Assembly: GCA_027343695.1 (NCBI GenBank)
Contig: DAHWKJ010000028.1
Location: 120,950 to 184,949 of the forward strand
Length of the DNA: 64,000 nucleotides
Direction: 5' to 3'
Origin: Sulfobacillus sp.
Lineage (GTDB): Bacteria; Bacillota; Sulfobacillia; Sulfobacillales; Sulfobacillaceae
The position numbers and the translations under genes are program-made. Under the pieces are notes generated by a model, which saw only the letters and a program-made list of their open reading frames with translations, had not been told where the DNA came from and did no database searches. This document shows positions 16,322-23,687 of the stretch, one piece after another. Positions within the stretch are counted from its first letter, which is position 1, and each line of letters begins with the position of its first letter.

Positions 16322-16888
16322 ATGGATGTTTTGGAAGCAATACGCACCCGATCCAGTGAGGCCCAGTTAAGCGGGGATGTTGACAAAGCCACCGTTACCC
16401 GGCTGATTCAAGAGGCGGCTGTGTGGGCCCCTAATCATCACCATACGGAGCCCTGGCACTTCACGGTGCTAACAGGGAAGGCTCGGAATCGGGTCGGATT
16501 GAGGTGGGCCGAGACCGCCGCGGCGGAGCTTCCCATTGATGAGGTTGCCCGAGAAAAATACATTAGCAAAGAGTCCACCAAATTGTTGAGAGCGCCGGTG
16601 ATTGTGGTAGTAAGTCAGCGTGTAGCGGGGACCGCGGTCCAGATCGAAGAAGACCATGCAGCGGTGTCGGCATCCATTCAAAATCTTTTGCTAGCAGCAC
16701 ACGCATTAGGACTCGGGGCTCGTTGGCGTACGGGTAAGATGGCATATCATCCCGAGATGCTAAACATTTTAAATCTCCCCAGTGAGTCGCGGATTGTAGG
16801 ATTTGTGTACTTAGGCCAACGCGTCTTGAGCGATGCCCCAGACCGACACCGGAATCTGGACGGGATTATCGACTGGGAAGTCGAGTAG
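16322..16888 (+). CDS. Nitroreductase-family oxidoreductase
   Basis: FMN-dependent NAD(P)H oxidoreductase of 188 residues, close in size to the compact YdjA-like group. The FMN-binding RTRSSEAQLSGDV start, the APNHHHTEPWHFTVL motif with the conserved N and P, and the C-terminal GARWRTGKMAYHPEM and GFVYLGQR segments are visible. A GGGGAGG site precedes the ATG. The small SDR gene follows seven bases later, and both are probably one transcript. The substrate is not predictable. Confidence 0.85.
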   Translation: MDVLEAIRTRSSEAQLSGDVDKATVTRLIQEAAVWAPNHHHTEPWHFTVLTGKARNRVGLRWAETAAAELPIDEVAREKYISKESTKLLRAPVIVVVSQRVAGTAVQIEEDHAAVSASIQNLLLAAHALGLGARWRTGKMAYHPEMLNILNLPSESRIVGFVYLGQRVLSDAPDRHRNLDGIIDWEVE

Positions 16889-16894
16889 GATACC

Positions 16895-17449
16895 GTGCAA
16901 CGGGCACTTGTAGTGGGCGCGACCGGGATGCTAGCCGGCGTCTGTACCGGACTGGCCATAGACAATGGGATGACAGTCGGCGCTATCGCCCGTACCAAAG
17001 AGAGCCTCAATCGACTTGGAGCAGTTCCTCCTGGTATCCCTGGCAAATTAATTCCGATGGCCCTAGACTATCACGATATTGGGCGTCTTAAGCATTGGAT
17101 CGCACACTTCCAATTGATGGAGGGTCCGATCGATTTGGTTGTGGCCTGGATGCATGAGCCTTGGATGGCTTCACTCGAGGCGATTGTGGCGGAAGTTGAA
17201 GCCTACCGCCACATGCCGTGGCGGTTAGTTCATGTGGTCGGGAGCGGCACGGCTTTAGAAACGCTGACGCCGCCCGTCAGTGGCTCATGGTGCCAATACC
17301 AACGAGTGACCCTAGGATTTGTGGTTGAAGCAAGCACCAGCCGATGGTTAACTCATTCTGAAATCTGCCAAGGAGTGCTCCAATCGATTCGACGCGGCCA
17401 ACCGGCCTCTGTGGTGGGAACGCTTGAACCATGGCACCGACGGCCATGA
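16895..17449 (+). CDS. Small Rossmann-fold SDR-like protein
   Basis: A 184-residue protein opening with ALVVGATGMLAGVCTGLA, a GxxGxxxG dinucleotide site. It lacks the usual YxxxK catalytic pair, and its C-terminal half (YQRVTLGFVVEASTSRWLTH) matches a group of short proteins annotated as short-chain dehydrogenases in Bacillus-type genomes. The start is GTG at 16895 with weak ribosome binding site, coupled to the nitroreductase gene. It may bind NAD(P) without classical SDR chemistry. Confidence 0.7.
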   Translation: MQRALVVGATGMLAGVCTGLAIDNGMTVGAIARTKESLNRLGAVPPGIPGKLIPMALDYHDIGRLKHWIAHFQLMEGPIDLVVAWMHEPWMASLEAIVAEVEAYRHMPWRLVHVVGSGTALETLTPPVSGSWCQYQRVTLGFVVEASTSRWLTHSEICQGVLQSIRRGQPASVVGTLEPWHRRP

Positions 17450-17477
17450 ACGCTCCCCATCCACTCGGTCTAGTGAC

Positions 17478-18371
17478 TCAGGTCATTCCAAAAGAGGCTC
17501 CGAGATCGTCCAAGTGCTGAGCCACAGGCGACTCGGGGCTTAAAGGGAGGTATGGGTCGACTGGGAGCCCAGTTCCCCCATCTAATTTGCGGGCCAAATA
17601 TTTCCACGCCGCGACTCCCCCCGCTTGCCGCACTCGATAGGCGAGTTCGTTAATCTGGTCTTGTAGACGGGAAGCCGCCGGGATATTGGATACAGAGATG
17701 GCGCCGACGAGATTTTTTATTGAACCAGGGATGACGTTAGCGATCGCACAGACGGTGCCTTCGCCTCCCGCCAGAAGTGATGCCGACAGCAATGTGTCGG
17801 TCCCGGTGAGAATCTTGAACTGATCCCCGTGCTCGACATGGTGGAGGAGGTTAAGAAAATATTCGAAGTCCCGGCTCGAGTCCTTAATTCCCATGATATT
17901 CGGGTGCTGGGCCAATTCAGCGACCAGGACCGGAGGCAACGCAATTTTGGTGTAAGGCGGGATATTATATAGCATCAGTGGAACTGGCGACACCTCGGCT
18001 AGAGACCAGAAATACGCTCGAAGTTCCTTTGCCGTCATTGGATAGTAAAAGGGAGGGGGAACTAGGGCACCCTGAAATGTGGCTGGGCTTAGGGATAATA
18101 ACTCGGCCCGGACGTCGGTCGGGATCGTGTTGAGAACTCCGGTGAAAAGCGGGACCTGATTTCGGACGCGATCCCCGACCGCTTGGCGGAGGCGGCACCG
18201 TAAGTCGTACGATAGTGCGGCGCCCTCTCCGGTGGACCCCAAAATCGATAATGCCATTTTTTCCTGACCCACGAGTCTTTCGAGTTGTCGATCTAACGTT
18301 TCGTAATCGAGGCCGCCATCCCTAGTGATCGGGGTTAACATTGCGACTTGAATCGTATAAGGGTCCTGCAT
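17478..18371 (-). CDS. Dihydrodipicolinate synthase (DapA) family aldolase
   Basis: A 297-residue class I aldolase or lyase. The Schiff-base lysine lies in GIKDSSRDF (about residue 160), the tyrosine in YNIPPYTKIALP (about residue 132), and the pyruvate-binding loop is GSTGEGAAL. True DapA has an arginine after the YNIP motif (YNxPxR); here that position is Tyr, which argues against lysine synthesis and for a 2-keto-3-deoxy acid aldolase-type activity. It stands alone, convergent with the SDR gene. A second member of the family lies at 23688. Confidence 0.85.
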   Translation of the reverse strand: MQDPYTIQVAMLTPITRDGGLDYETLDRQLERLVGQEKMALSILGSTGEGAALSYDLRCRLRQAVGDRVRNQVPLFTGVLNTIPTDVRAELLSLSPATFQGALVPPPFYYPMTAKELRAYFWSLAEVSPVPLMLYNIPPYTKIALPPVLVAELAQHPNIMGIKDSSRDFEYFLNLLHHVEHGDQFKILTGTDTLLSASLLAGGEGTVCAIANVIPGSIKNLVGAISVSNIPAASRLQDQINELAYRVRQAGGVAAWKYLARKLDGGTGLPVDPYLPLSPESPVAQHLDDLGASFGMT

Positions 18372-18489
18372 GGGCTTCTACACTCCTCGCGTTTCAATTG
18401 GCGGAACCCGGAGGGAATGTCACGTGCGAGCACGTACCACCGGACGGCGGGTGGCGTCACCGGGCACGCCACCCCCCCAGTGGTTTGCT

Positions 18490-18762
18490 CTAGGTTTCCG
18501 CAAAATAGTTCCGATTGATCTCAATAAAGGAACGCTTTTCTTCCGGCAAGTCATCGTCGAAAAATATAGCACTGACCGGACACGCCGGGGCACACGCTCC
18601 ACAATCAATACAGGTGTCTGGATCAATGTACAATTGCTCAGCTTTTTCAAAGGCGGCGTCCCCATCCACTTCGGGATAAGGATGGATGCAGTCTACGGGG
18701 CAGACTTGGACGCAACTTTGATCTTTGCTGTCCCGGCATAGGTCGGTAATTACGTGGGCCAT
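18490..18762 (-). CDS. Ferredoxin, 7Fe ([3Fe-4S][4Fe-4S]) type
   Basis: A 90-residue soluble electron carrier. The first cluster motif is CRDSKDQSCVQVCPVDCI, where the spacing with an inserted SC is that of 7Fe ferredoxins, and the second is CIDCGACAPACPVSAI. Between them is an acidic loop (YPEVDGDAAFEKAEQLYID). A GGAGGAG site precedes the ATG. It is divergent from the NuoF-like flavoprotein gene, whose most likely partner it is. It could also serve other reductases. Confidence 0.9.
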   Translation of the reverse strand: MAHVITDLCRDSKDQSCVQVCPVDCIHPYPEVDGDAAFEKAEQLYIDPDTCIDCGACAPACPVSAIFFDDDLPEEKRSFIEINRNYFAET

Positions 18763-18790
18763 CTAGGGGTCTCCTCCATTCATTACACTA

Positions 18791-18828
18791 ACAGTACTAC
18801 TGTACCTGTCTTGGCGGCATTGAATCAA
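18791..18828 (-). promoter_or_regulatory. Candidate sigma-A promoter with palindromic operator before the ferredoxin gene
   Basis: On the minus strand TTGATT (complement at 18823-18828) is followed after 18 bases by TACAGT (complement at 18799-18804). A 13-base palindrome, ACAGTA-C-TACTGT at 18791-18803, overlaps the -10 element and could bind a repressor. Confidence 0.45.
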
Positions 18829-18980
18829 TGTCTTAGATCCGATAAGATTAAGATAATAGTTGGCACCGTCGTGACGGTGAGCGTGCTCGGGCATGGGGGT
18901 GCTAAGAAGTGAGACTTTTAACCGCGTGGTATCCGTATATAGGTGAGCTGGTTAACTAGGTTCGAAGTCTTAGAGGGAGA

Positions 18981-19008
18981 CAGACGGGGAGAGCGTTTTC
19001 CCCGTCTG
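18981..19008 (+). promoter_or_regulatory. Perfect 10-bp hairpin in the leader of the NuoF-like gene
   Basis: CAGACGGGGA at 18981-18990 pairs with TCCCCGTCTG at 18999-19008, ending only 23 bases before the start codon and just before the ribosome binding site region. There is no T-run. It may stabilise the mRNA or control translation. Confidence 0.5.
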
Positions 19009-19031
19009 ATGTATGAGGGAGGACGGATTGA

Positions 19032-20210
19032 ATGCATCAGATGCTGCCGCAAAGTCCCATCGCTAAGCAGGACTTGAGTCGGATTATTCCTGAGACTCTC
19101 GAGCAATACAGAGACCGGGGTGGGTACCAAGGGCTGTTGCGGGCCATCGATTTAGGGCCTCAGGCGGTGCGTGCTCAGATTCGAGAGAGTGAGTTACGGG
19201 GACGCGGTGGTGCGGCCTTTCCGACCTATCTAAAATGGCAAGCCCTGGTGGACGCTACGGGGGACAAATACCTCGTGGTCAATGGAGCAGAGGGGGAGCC
19301 AGGGGCCTTTAAAGACCGCTTCTTAATGACCGCAGCCCCACATCAGGTTTTAGAAGGAATTCAGATTTCTGGCTTCGCACTGGGTGTCAAAGACGTCATC
19401 TTTTATATTAACGACCAGTTTCAAGAGGCGATTACCGCATTGAACGGGGCTCTGGCCGAAATGGCGTCTATGCAATGGGCTGGGGATTCACGATTGGGAT
19501 TTTCTGTGACGCTCGTTCCCGAATCGCACGTCTATATTGCGGGGGAAGAAACGGCCTTGATTTCCGTTTTAAACGGCGGACCGGCCCAACCATGGCGAAA
19601 GCCTCCCTATCCCACGACTCAGGGATACCAGGGTCAACCTACCGCTGTCAACAATGTGGAGACCATGGCCCATGTGGCTCTCGTGTTACGCAATTCGCCC
19701 GAATGGTATAAAGCCTACAGACCGGCCCTGTTTTCGGTAGACGGGGATGTGGCCCGGCCGGGCGTCTACGAACTCCCGTTAGGTACCTCGCTCCAAGATC
19801 TTTTGACTCAAGCGGGTGGAGACGACATTCAGCGGGTGCTCCCCGGTGGGTATTCGATGCCGTGGATAGAGCCTGAAGACTACCAAATTGCTCTAGATTA
19901 CAGCGTTTTAAAGGAGCACGGGAGCGGTCTCGGCGCTTCGATCATCTGTATCGGAGGATTCCGGGACCTCAGCATAGTGGTCAACGAGATCATGACATTT
20001 TTTGCGCGAGAAACCTGTGGCAAGTGTCCCTTATGTGCTCGGGGCACCAAAATGTTGGCCGAGATGTTAACCCCGAGAGGTTCTTTGCTGACGCCCGGCG
20101 AGGCTGAACAAATCGTGCTCAAGGCTCAAAAATACCGGCACAAGGGGATTTGCACTTACATGGATACTGCGGTTCATATGGCCGAGATGGCAGTGCCATC
20201 GTTAACGTAA
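19032..20210 (+). CDS. Stand-alone NuoF-like NADH-binding flavoprotein
   Basis: A 392-residue homologue of the 51-kDa subunit of complex I and of related formate dehydrogenase and hydrogenase beta subunits. Visible are the NADH/FMN motif LRGRGGAAFPTYLKW, NGAEGEPGAFKDRFL, the AGEETALISVLNG strand, a SLBB-type domain (GVYELPLGTSLQDLL) and the N3 [4Fe-4S] cysteines CGKCPLCARGT with a later Cys in GICTY. No nuoE, nuoG or other complex I gene adjoins it. The divergent 7Fe ferredoxin suggests an NADH:ferredoxin-type electron transfer role. A GAGGGAGGA site precedes the ATG. Confidence 0.85.
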   Translation: MHQMLPQSPIAKQDLSRIIPETLEQYRDRGGYQGLLRAIDLGPQAVRAQIRESELRGRGGAAFPTYLKWQALVDATGDKYLVVNGAEGEPGAFKDRFLMTAAPHQVLEGIQISGFALGVKDVIFYINDQFQEAITALNGALAEMASMQWAGDSRLGFSVTLVPESHVYIAGEETALISVLNGGPAQPWRKPPYPTTQGYQGQPTAVNNVETMAHVALVLRNSPEWYKAYRPALFSVDGDVARPGVYELPLGTSLQDLLTQAGGDDIQRVLPGGYSMPWIEPEDYQIALDYSVLKEHGSGLGASIICIGGFRDLSIVVNEIMTFFARETCGKCPLCARGTKMLAEMLTPRGSLLTPGEAEQIVLKAQKYRHKGICTYMDTAVHMAEMAVPSLT

Positions 20211-20223
20211 GACCACGGTTGGG

Positions 20224-20271
20224 GGCATCCCGAGGTTCGGCGGTTAGGCCGGGATAGTTGGATGCCATTTT
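20224..20271 (+). terminator. Terminator-like stem-loop behind the NuoF-like gene
   Basis: GGCATCC at 20224-20230 pairs with GGATGCC at 20260-20266, with further GC-rich pairing inside, followed by ATTTTAG. Confidence 0.55.
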
Positions 20272-20314
20272 AGTCGTAAAAAGCCCAGTAGCAAGGGTTT
20301 TAATAGTTTCTTAA

Positions 20315-20827
20315 AACTTTACCTATAGTTATCCGTCGAGCATTAGGGAAGCAGCCGAGTTTTTTGGGGTCACCCCGTCGACATTGCGTCGGTGGGAACA
20401 CGAAGCAACCTTGATGCCCGATGAACGGACACCGGGTGGCTATCGGCGTTATGACTGAGCGCGAATACGACCCCAACTGTTTCATCGTCATGCCGCCTTG
20501 CGTAAAACCATTGCCTATGCGCGCGTATCGAGTCCTGACCAGAAAGACGATCTCGAACAGCAAAAGCAGGTGCTGGAACTCTACTGTGCCCGCCAAGGCT
20601 GGACCTTTGAGGTGATCGCCGGCCTCGGGTCGGGGATGAACGACCCCAAGAAGGGCCTGAAACGCCTCTTAAATGACATCCTCGCCGACCGGATCGGTCG
20701 GCTGGTCGTGACGCACCATACTCACTGTTCTGACATGCGAAGTGGGATACGCAAGGCCATGTCTGCACCCGGGTTTAATTCCTCTCATGTGACGGCATCC
20801 GGGACCGTTTGGGGCACGAAACTGTAA
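20315..20827 (+). pseudogene. IS607-type serine recombinase (TnpA) remnant
   Basis: In one frame the sequence gives a MerR-like helix-turn-helix (SIREAAEFFGVTPSTLRRWE, then PGGYRRYD) and then the serine recombinase catalytic domain with the nucleophile in YARVSSPDQKDDLEQQKQ and GSGMNDPKKGLKRLLNDI. The order HTH then recombinase is that of IS607-family TnpA. A TGA at 20456-20458, where a Trp codon would fit, interrupts the frame; there is no start codon upstream; and after RLVVTH (about 20720) the sequence departs from the family, so the C-terminal part is lost. No tnpB lies nearby. The part from 20498 is open but would lack the DNA-binding domain. Confidence 0.8.
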
Positions 20828-20919
20828 GCGGCTAACGCATGCTCGAAACAAATAAAGAGGGTGGTTTAGAGTTGGCCCTGTGCGAGTCCCACAGATATGC
20901 GGAGAGGAAAATTGCGAAA

Positions 20920-20958
20920 TATACGAAATATACTAAATATCGGTTCGTATAGTATAAT
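20920..20958 (+). promoter_or_regulatory. AT-rich promoter with inverted repeat before the exported protein gene
   Basis: TATACGAA at 20920-20927 and TTCGTATA at 20944-20951 form a perfect inverted repeat, and a consensus TATAAT follows at 20953-20958. The AAATATA motif recurs three times in this stretch. No good -35 box is seen, which would fit an activator- or repressor-controlled promoter. Confidence 0.45.
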
Positions 20959-20999
20959 ATGTTACAAGTCTGGGCTAGCAGAAATTGGGGGGCTAATCC

Positions 21000-21485
21000 A
21001 TGAAGAATAAATGGGGGGGAAAAATCGGAGGAATATGTGTCGTTGCGGGGGGCAGCGTGTGGTTCCTTTTCGGTCCCGTCGTGGCCCCGAAGGCTAGCGC
21101 AGCGCCACGGCCAATTAATATGAATACCTATGTCCCGACTGATTTGGCGGCTACGCCACTGACTACACCATTAGGGGTTGGAGTGAATACGTCTCGGGCT
21201 ACCGCTATTGCGTCGACCATGGCCTATATTGATACGTTGTATCCGGCATCTGCTCGTACCATGCCCATTACTGTCACGAGTGTGCGGTTAGAGCATGCGC
21301 GATCCGTGGTACCGAAAATTGGCAACCAAAACCTATGGTTAGTCGCGGTGTCGGGAATACCTAATCAGTGGTCTCAGTTAGCTTCCTCTCCCTATAGTGC
21401 TAGTTTGTTCATCGTGAGTGCGCAGACAGGACACGTTCTTGAACAAGTGCTGACGGGTCCTTTAACGGGGCATTGGGGTCCTTAA
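21000..21485 (+). CDS. Exported protein of unknown function (161 aa)
   Basis: Starts with a classic signal peptide: positively charged MKNKWGGK, a hydrophobic core to about residue 30, and a likely cleavage at ASA-AP (about residue 35). The mature part of some 125 residues has two alternating strand-like stretches (ITVTSVRLEHARSV and NLWLVAVSGI, ASLFIVSAQTGHVLEQV) that resemble PepSY-like or small beta-sandwich folds, but no family is recognised. The ATG has a GGGGGG site. It lies alone in a decayed region behind the IS607 remnant. Confidence 0.6.
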   Translation: MKNKWGGKIGGICVVAGGSVWFLFGPVVAPKASAAPRPINMNTYVPTDLAATPLTTPLGVGVNTSRATAIASTMAYIDTLYPASARTMPITVTSVRLEHARSVVPKIGNQNLWLVAVSGIPNQWSQLASSPYSASLFIVSAQTGHVLEQVLTGPLTGHWGP

Positions 21486-21866
21486 GGAACCCGTGCGATA
21501 ACAGGATTTACGCCTCGACGCAAATCCTTAGTGGCCATTCCCGCTCATTCCGTGCCTTGCTTGATTCCATTGATATCTCGTGACGAAGAGGTCTTAACTA
21601 AGGGTGCAAAGTGCATATCGACACCGTGGAATCCTTGGGGTACCACCATTCCTTTCCAGGCCTACCCATAACAGGGTGTCCCAGTTTTAGGTACTCCCCA
21701 AATAATGCGGTGGCGCCTGTCTTTGTACCACGGCGGTCTTTTTGTGATTCGAATGACCACCAGTCTGTCGGTCGTGCACGACAATGAACATCTCAAGTTT
21801 CGCAGTTTGACAGATCTCCGAAAGCAGTCCCCCGTATAGCATTCCAGAATTTTGTGCTGCCCTAAA
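21486..21866. other. Intergenic stretch with no gene seen
   Basis: About 380 bases between the exported protein and the convergent membrane gene. I find no open frame with coding character, tRNA, strong hairpin or repeat. It may be decayed DNA linked to the flanking mobile-element remnants. Confidence 0.5.
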
Positions 21867-22208
21867 TTACAGTATCGGGATCGGATTAGCTAATACCAAG
21901 AATATCTGCACTCCAATCCCTATTACGGCGACGGCTATGCCCAATCCAAACATGACCCATGGACGCTTAGCAAGGCGCGCTGGCTGATGAGCATCCCCAT
22001 GAACTACCACAGGATTGCATTGCCGTGCCCCACGGACGAGCATAACCTCAAGCATGCTGACCACGAGACTTATTCCCCCGAGATGCCATAATCGAGGTGT
22101 AGGTTGCATAATTTGTGTGGCACTATTTCGGAGGCAAAAAACCCACGAAGACACTGTTAATAGGGCCGGGATCAACCAGAGTCGAGGCGACGGTTGAATC
22201 TTTTTGAT
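21867..22208 (-). CDS. Small membrane protein of unknown function; unusual start
   Basis: A protein of about 113 residues with three hydrophobic segments (LIPALLTVSSWVFCL, LGGISLVVSMLEVMLV, VMFGLGIAVAVIGIGVQIFLV) and a polar loop between the second and third. The only conventional start is TTG at 22175, which lacks a ribosome binding site. Thirty-three bases upstream a perfect AGGAGG with eight-base spacing points to an ATC codon at 22208, giving (I)KKIQPSPRLWLIPAL as a natural basic N-terminus. Either ATC is used or an ATG has mutated. Family not recognised. Confidence 0.45.
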   Translation of the reverse strand: MKKIQPSPRLWLIPALLTVSSWVFCLRNSATQIMQPTPRLWHLGGISLVVSMLEVMLVRGARQCNPVVVHGDAHQPARLAKRPWVMFGLGIAVAVIGIGVQIFLVLANPIPIL

Positions 22209-22334
22209 GGTATTCGCCTCCTAACACTTGTGACAGACTCAGCTATGTCCTTGGGCACGATGCGATAGTGTCCGAATTATCGGATTGTTTATGGCATTAT
22301 ACCATCAAAATGAAATGGCAAATTCTTTAAGACC

Positions 22335-22553
22335 ATGATGGGATTTGAAGTCGGCCGTCGATTGCTGGTAGTGTTGGCAGGAATCGGGTTGGTTGGATTG
22401 CCTCCGGTAGTCATAGGTCTAGATACGCCGCCGGCGTTGGCTGCCACTTGTCTCCTCGAAACACGTACCATTCATGGCGGATGGGGGACTCGACAGCGGC
22501 CCATTGGATTCAACTCATGCCCCGCATTCGGAACTGGCAAGCCCTCGTATTAG
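22335..22553 (+). pseudogene. Possible truncated exported protein joined to transposon remnant
   Basis: The first 37 codons look like a signal peptide (RRLLVVLAGIGLVGLPPVV, cleavage near ALA-A), but the frame then enters sequence that in another frame belongs to the Tn3-family remnant. It may be the 5' end of a gene cut by transposon insertion. No ribosome binding site is clear, so chance is possible. Confidence 0.25.
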
Positions 22554-22915
22554 GGCGGCCCACCGCGGGCGCCCAGTAGGCCTATATTGACAATCTCTTC
22601 GGATCCCCGGTGCACTGGGATCTCAGCGCGCGATATGTGCCCGCCGTACTGCGGGTGGCGCTGTCGATCAAGGCAGGGCGGGGCGGATCGCCGCCTAGAG
22701 GGTGTTCCGAAAACTCATTACTTACAGCCCAAAAAATAAGCTGTGCCATGCCTTTCGGGAATTGGGCCGAGCACCCACGTACTTTCCCTTGCGGTACCTC
22801 CATGAAGCAGACCTCCGGACCGCCATTCAAGCGTCCACCAATAGGAGCAAGGCCTTCAGCGGGTTTGCCGAATGGTTGTCCTGGTCTACGGGATTCTTTT
22901 CTAATCTGCAGCATC
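22517..22915 (+). pseudogene. Tn3-family transposase C-terminal remnant
   Basis: Fragments match the conserved C-terminal half of Tn3-type TnpA: MPRIRNWQALVLGRP at 22517, a TAG at 22577, then VHWDLSARYVPAVLRVALSI in the same frame, then in another frame from about 22690 VFRKLITYSPKNKLCHAFRE, LRYLHEADLRTAIQASTNRS and AFSGFAEWLS. At least one stop and one frameshift interrupt it, and the N-terminal 600 or so residues and terminal repeats are absent. It is an inactive relic. Confidence 0.8.
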
Positions 22916-23009
22916 GGGATATAATGCTTAATAGATTATTTGTTAGGAATATTCATGCGTAATATTTGATAGAATTTAATAGTATCTTCTTGCAACGGGA
23001 GGGAAGCCC

Positions 23010-23663
23010 GTGTCCAAATCCGATGATGTGTATGGTTGCCTGCGCAGAGAGATTGAACAAGGGGCTCTGGCCCCGGGTTACCGCTTGGTCGTGGAAAATT
23101 TGGCCCGGGATCACGGCGTGTCGGCCCTTCCGGTTCGTGAAGCATTACGCCGATTACAAGCCGAAGGCCTAGTGAGCTATGCCAATCATGTTGGGGCTAG
23201 GGTGAGTCCAGTGGATTGTAACCAGCAGGCGGAACTTCTCGAGACGTTAGGAGTGTTAGAAGCATGGATTCTGACCCTAGCGATGCCGATGGCGTCTGCA
23301 TGGTCCCGAACGTGGAGAGGATGTGTGCAAGACTTGGCTCAAGTCGTAGAACGGCGAGAGCTCCCCGCGTTTTACGCCCAGCACCAAGAAATTATGGCCC
23401 AATGGCATGCCGCCTGTCCTAACCGGTCCGCGGTTTTGCTTGGCGAACAGGTAGCTGCCCGGCTCTATCGGGGGACTAAGAACGTTGTGTTGTGGTCCCC
23501 ACGTACCGCGGATGACATGGTGCATGCGCATTATCAGATCCTGCAGTCCGTGGCGGAGGGTGCCCCCTCCACCTTGGTCGAAGAACTGGTTCGCGCCCTA
23601 TTTCGATACTTGGCTAAAGCAATGCGGACTGTGAACCAAGGGTCGGTCGCGCCTTTGTTGTAA
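23010..23663 (+). CDS. GntR-family regulator (FadR/FCD-like) of the hydroxyphenylacetate operon
   Basis: A 217-residue regulator with an N-terminal winged helix (VYGCLRREIEQGALAPGYRL, then HGVSALPVREALRRLQAEGLV) and a helical C-terminal domain of FCD size. The usual metal-binding Asp/His set of FCD domains is poorly preserved, so ligand sensing may differ. Start is GTG at 23010 with GGGAGGG upstream. It is the first gene of the aromatic operon, 25 bases before the aldolase gene, and probably controls it. Confidence 0.82.
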   Translation: MSKSDDVYGCLRREIEQGALAPGYRLVVENLARDHGVSALPVREALRRLQAEGLVSYANHVGARVSPVDCNQQAELLETLGVLEAWILTLAMPMASAWSRTWRGCVQDLAQVVERRELPAFYAQHQEIMAQWHAACPNRSAVLLGEQVAARLYRGTKNVVLWSPRTADDMVHAHYQILQSVAEGAPSTLVEELVRALFRYLAKAMRTVNQGSVAPLL

Positions 23664-23687
23664 GCCCACGAGGAACGGAGGAACTAA

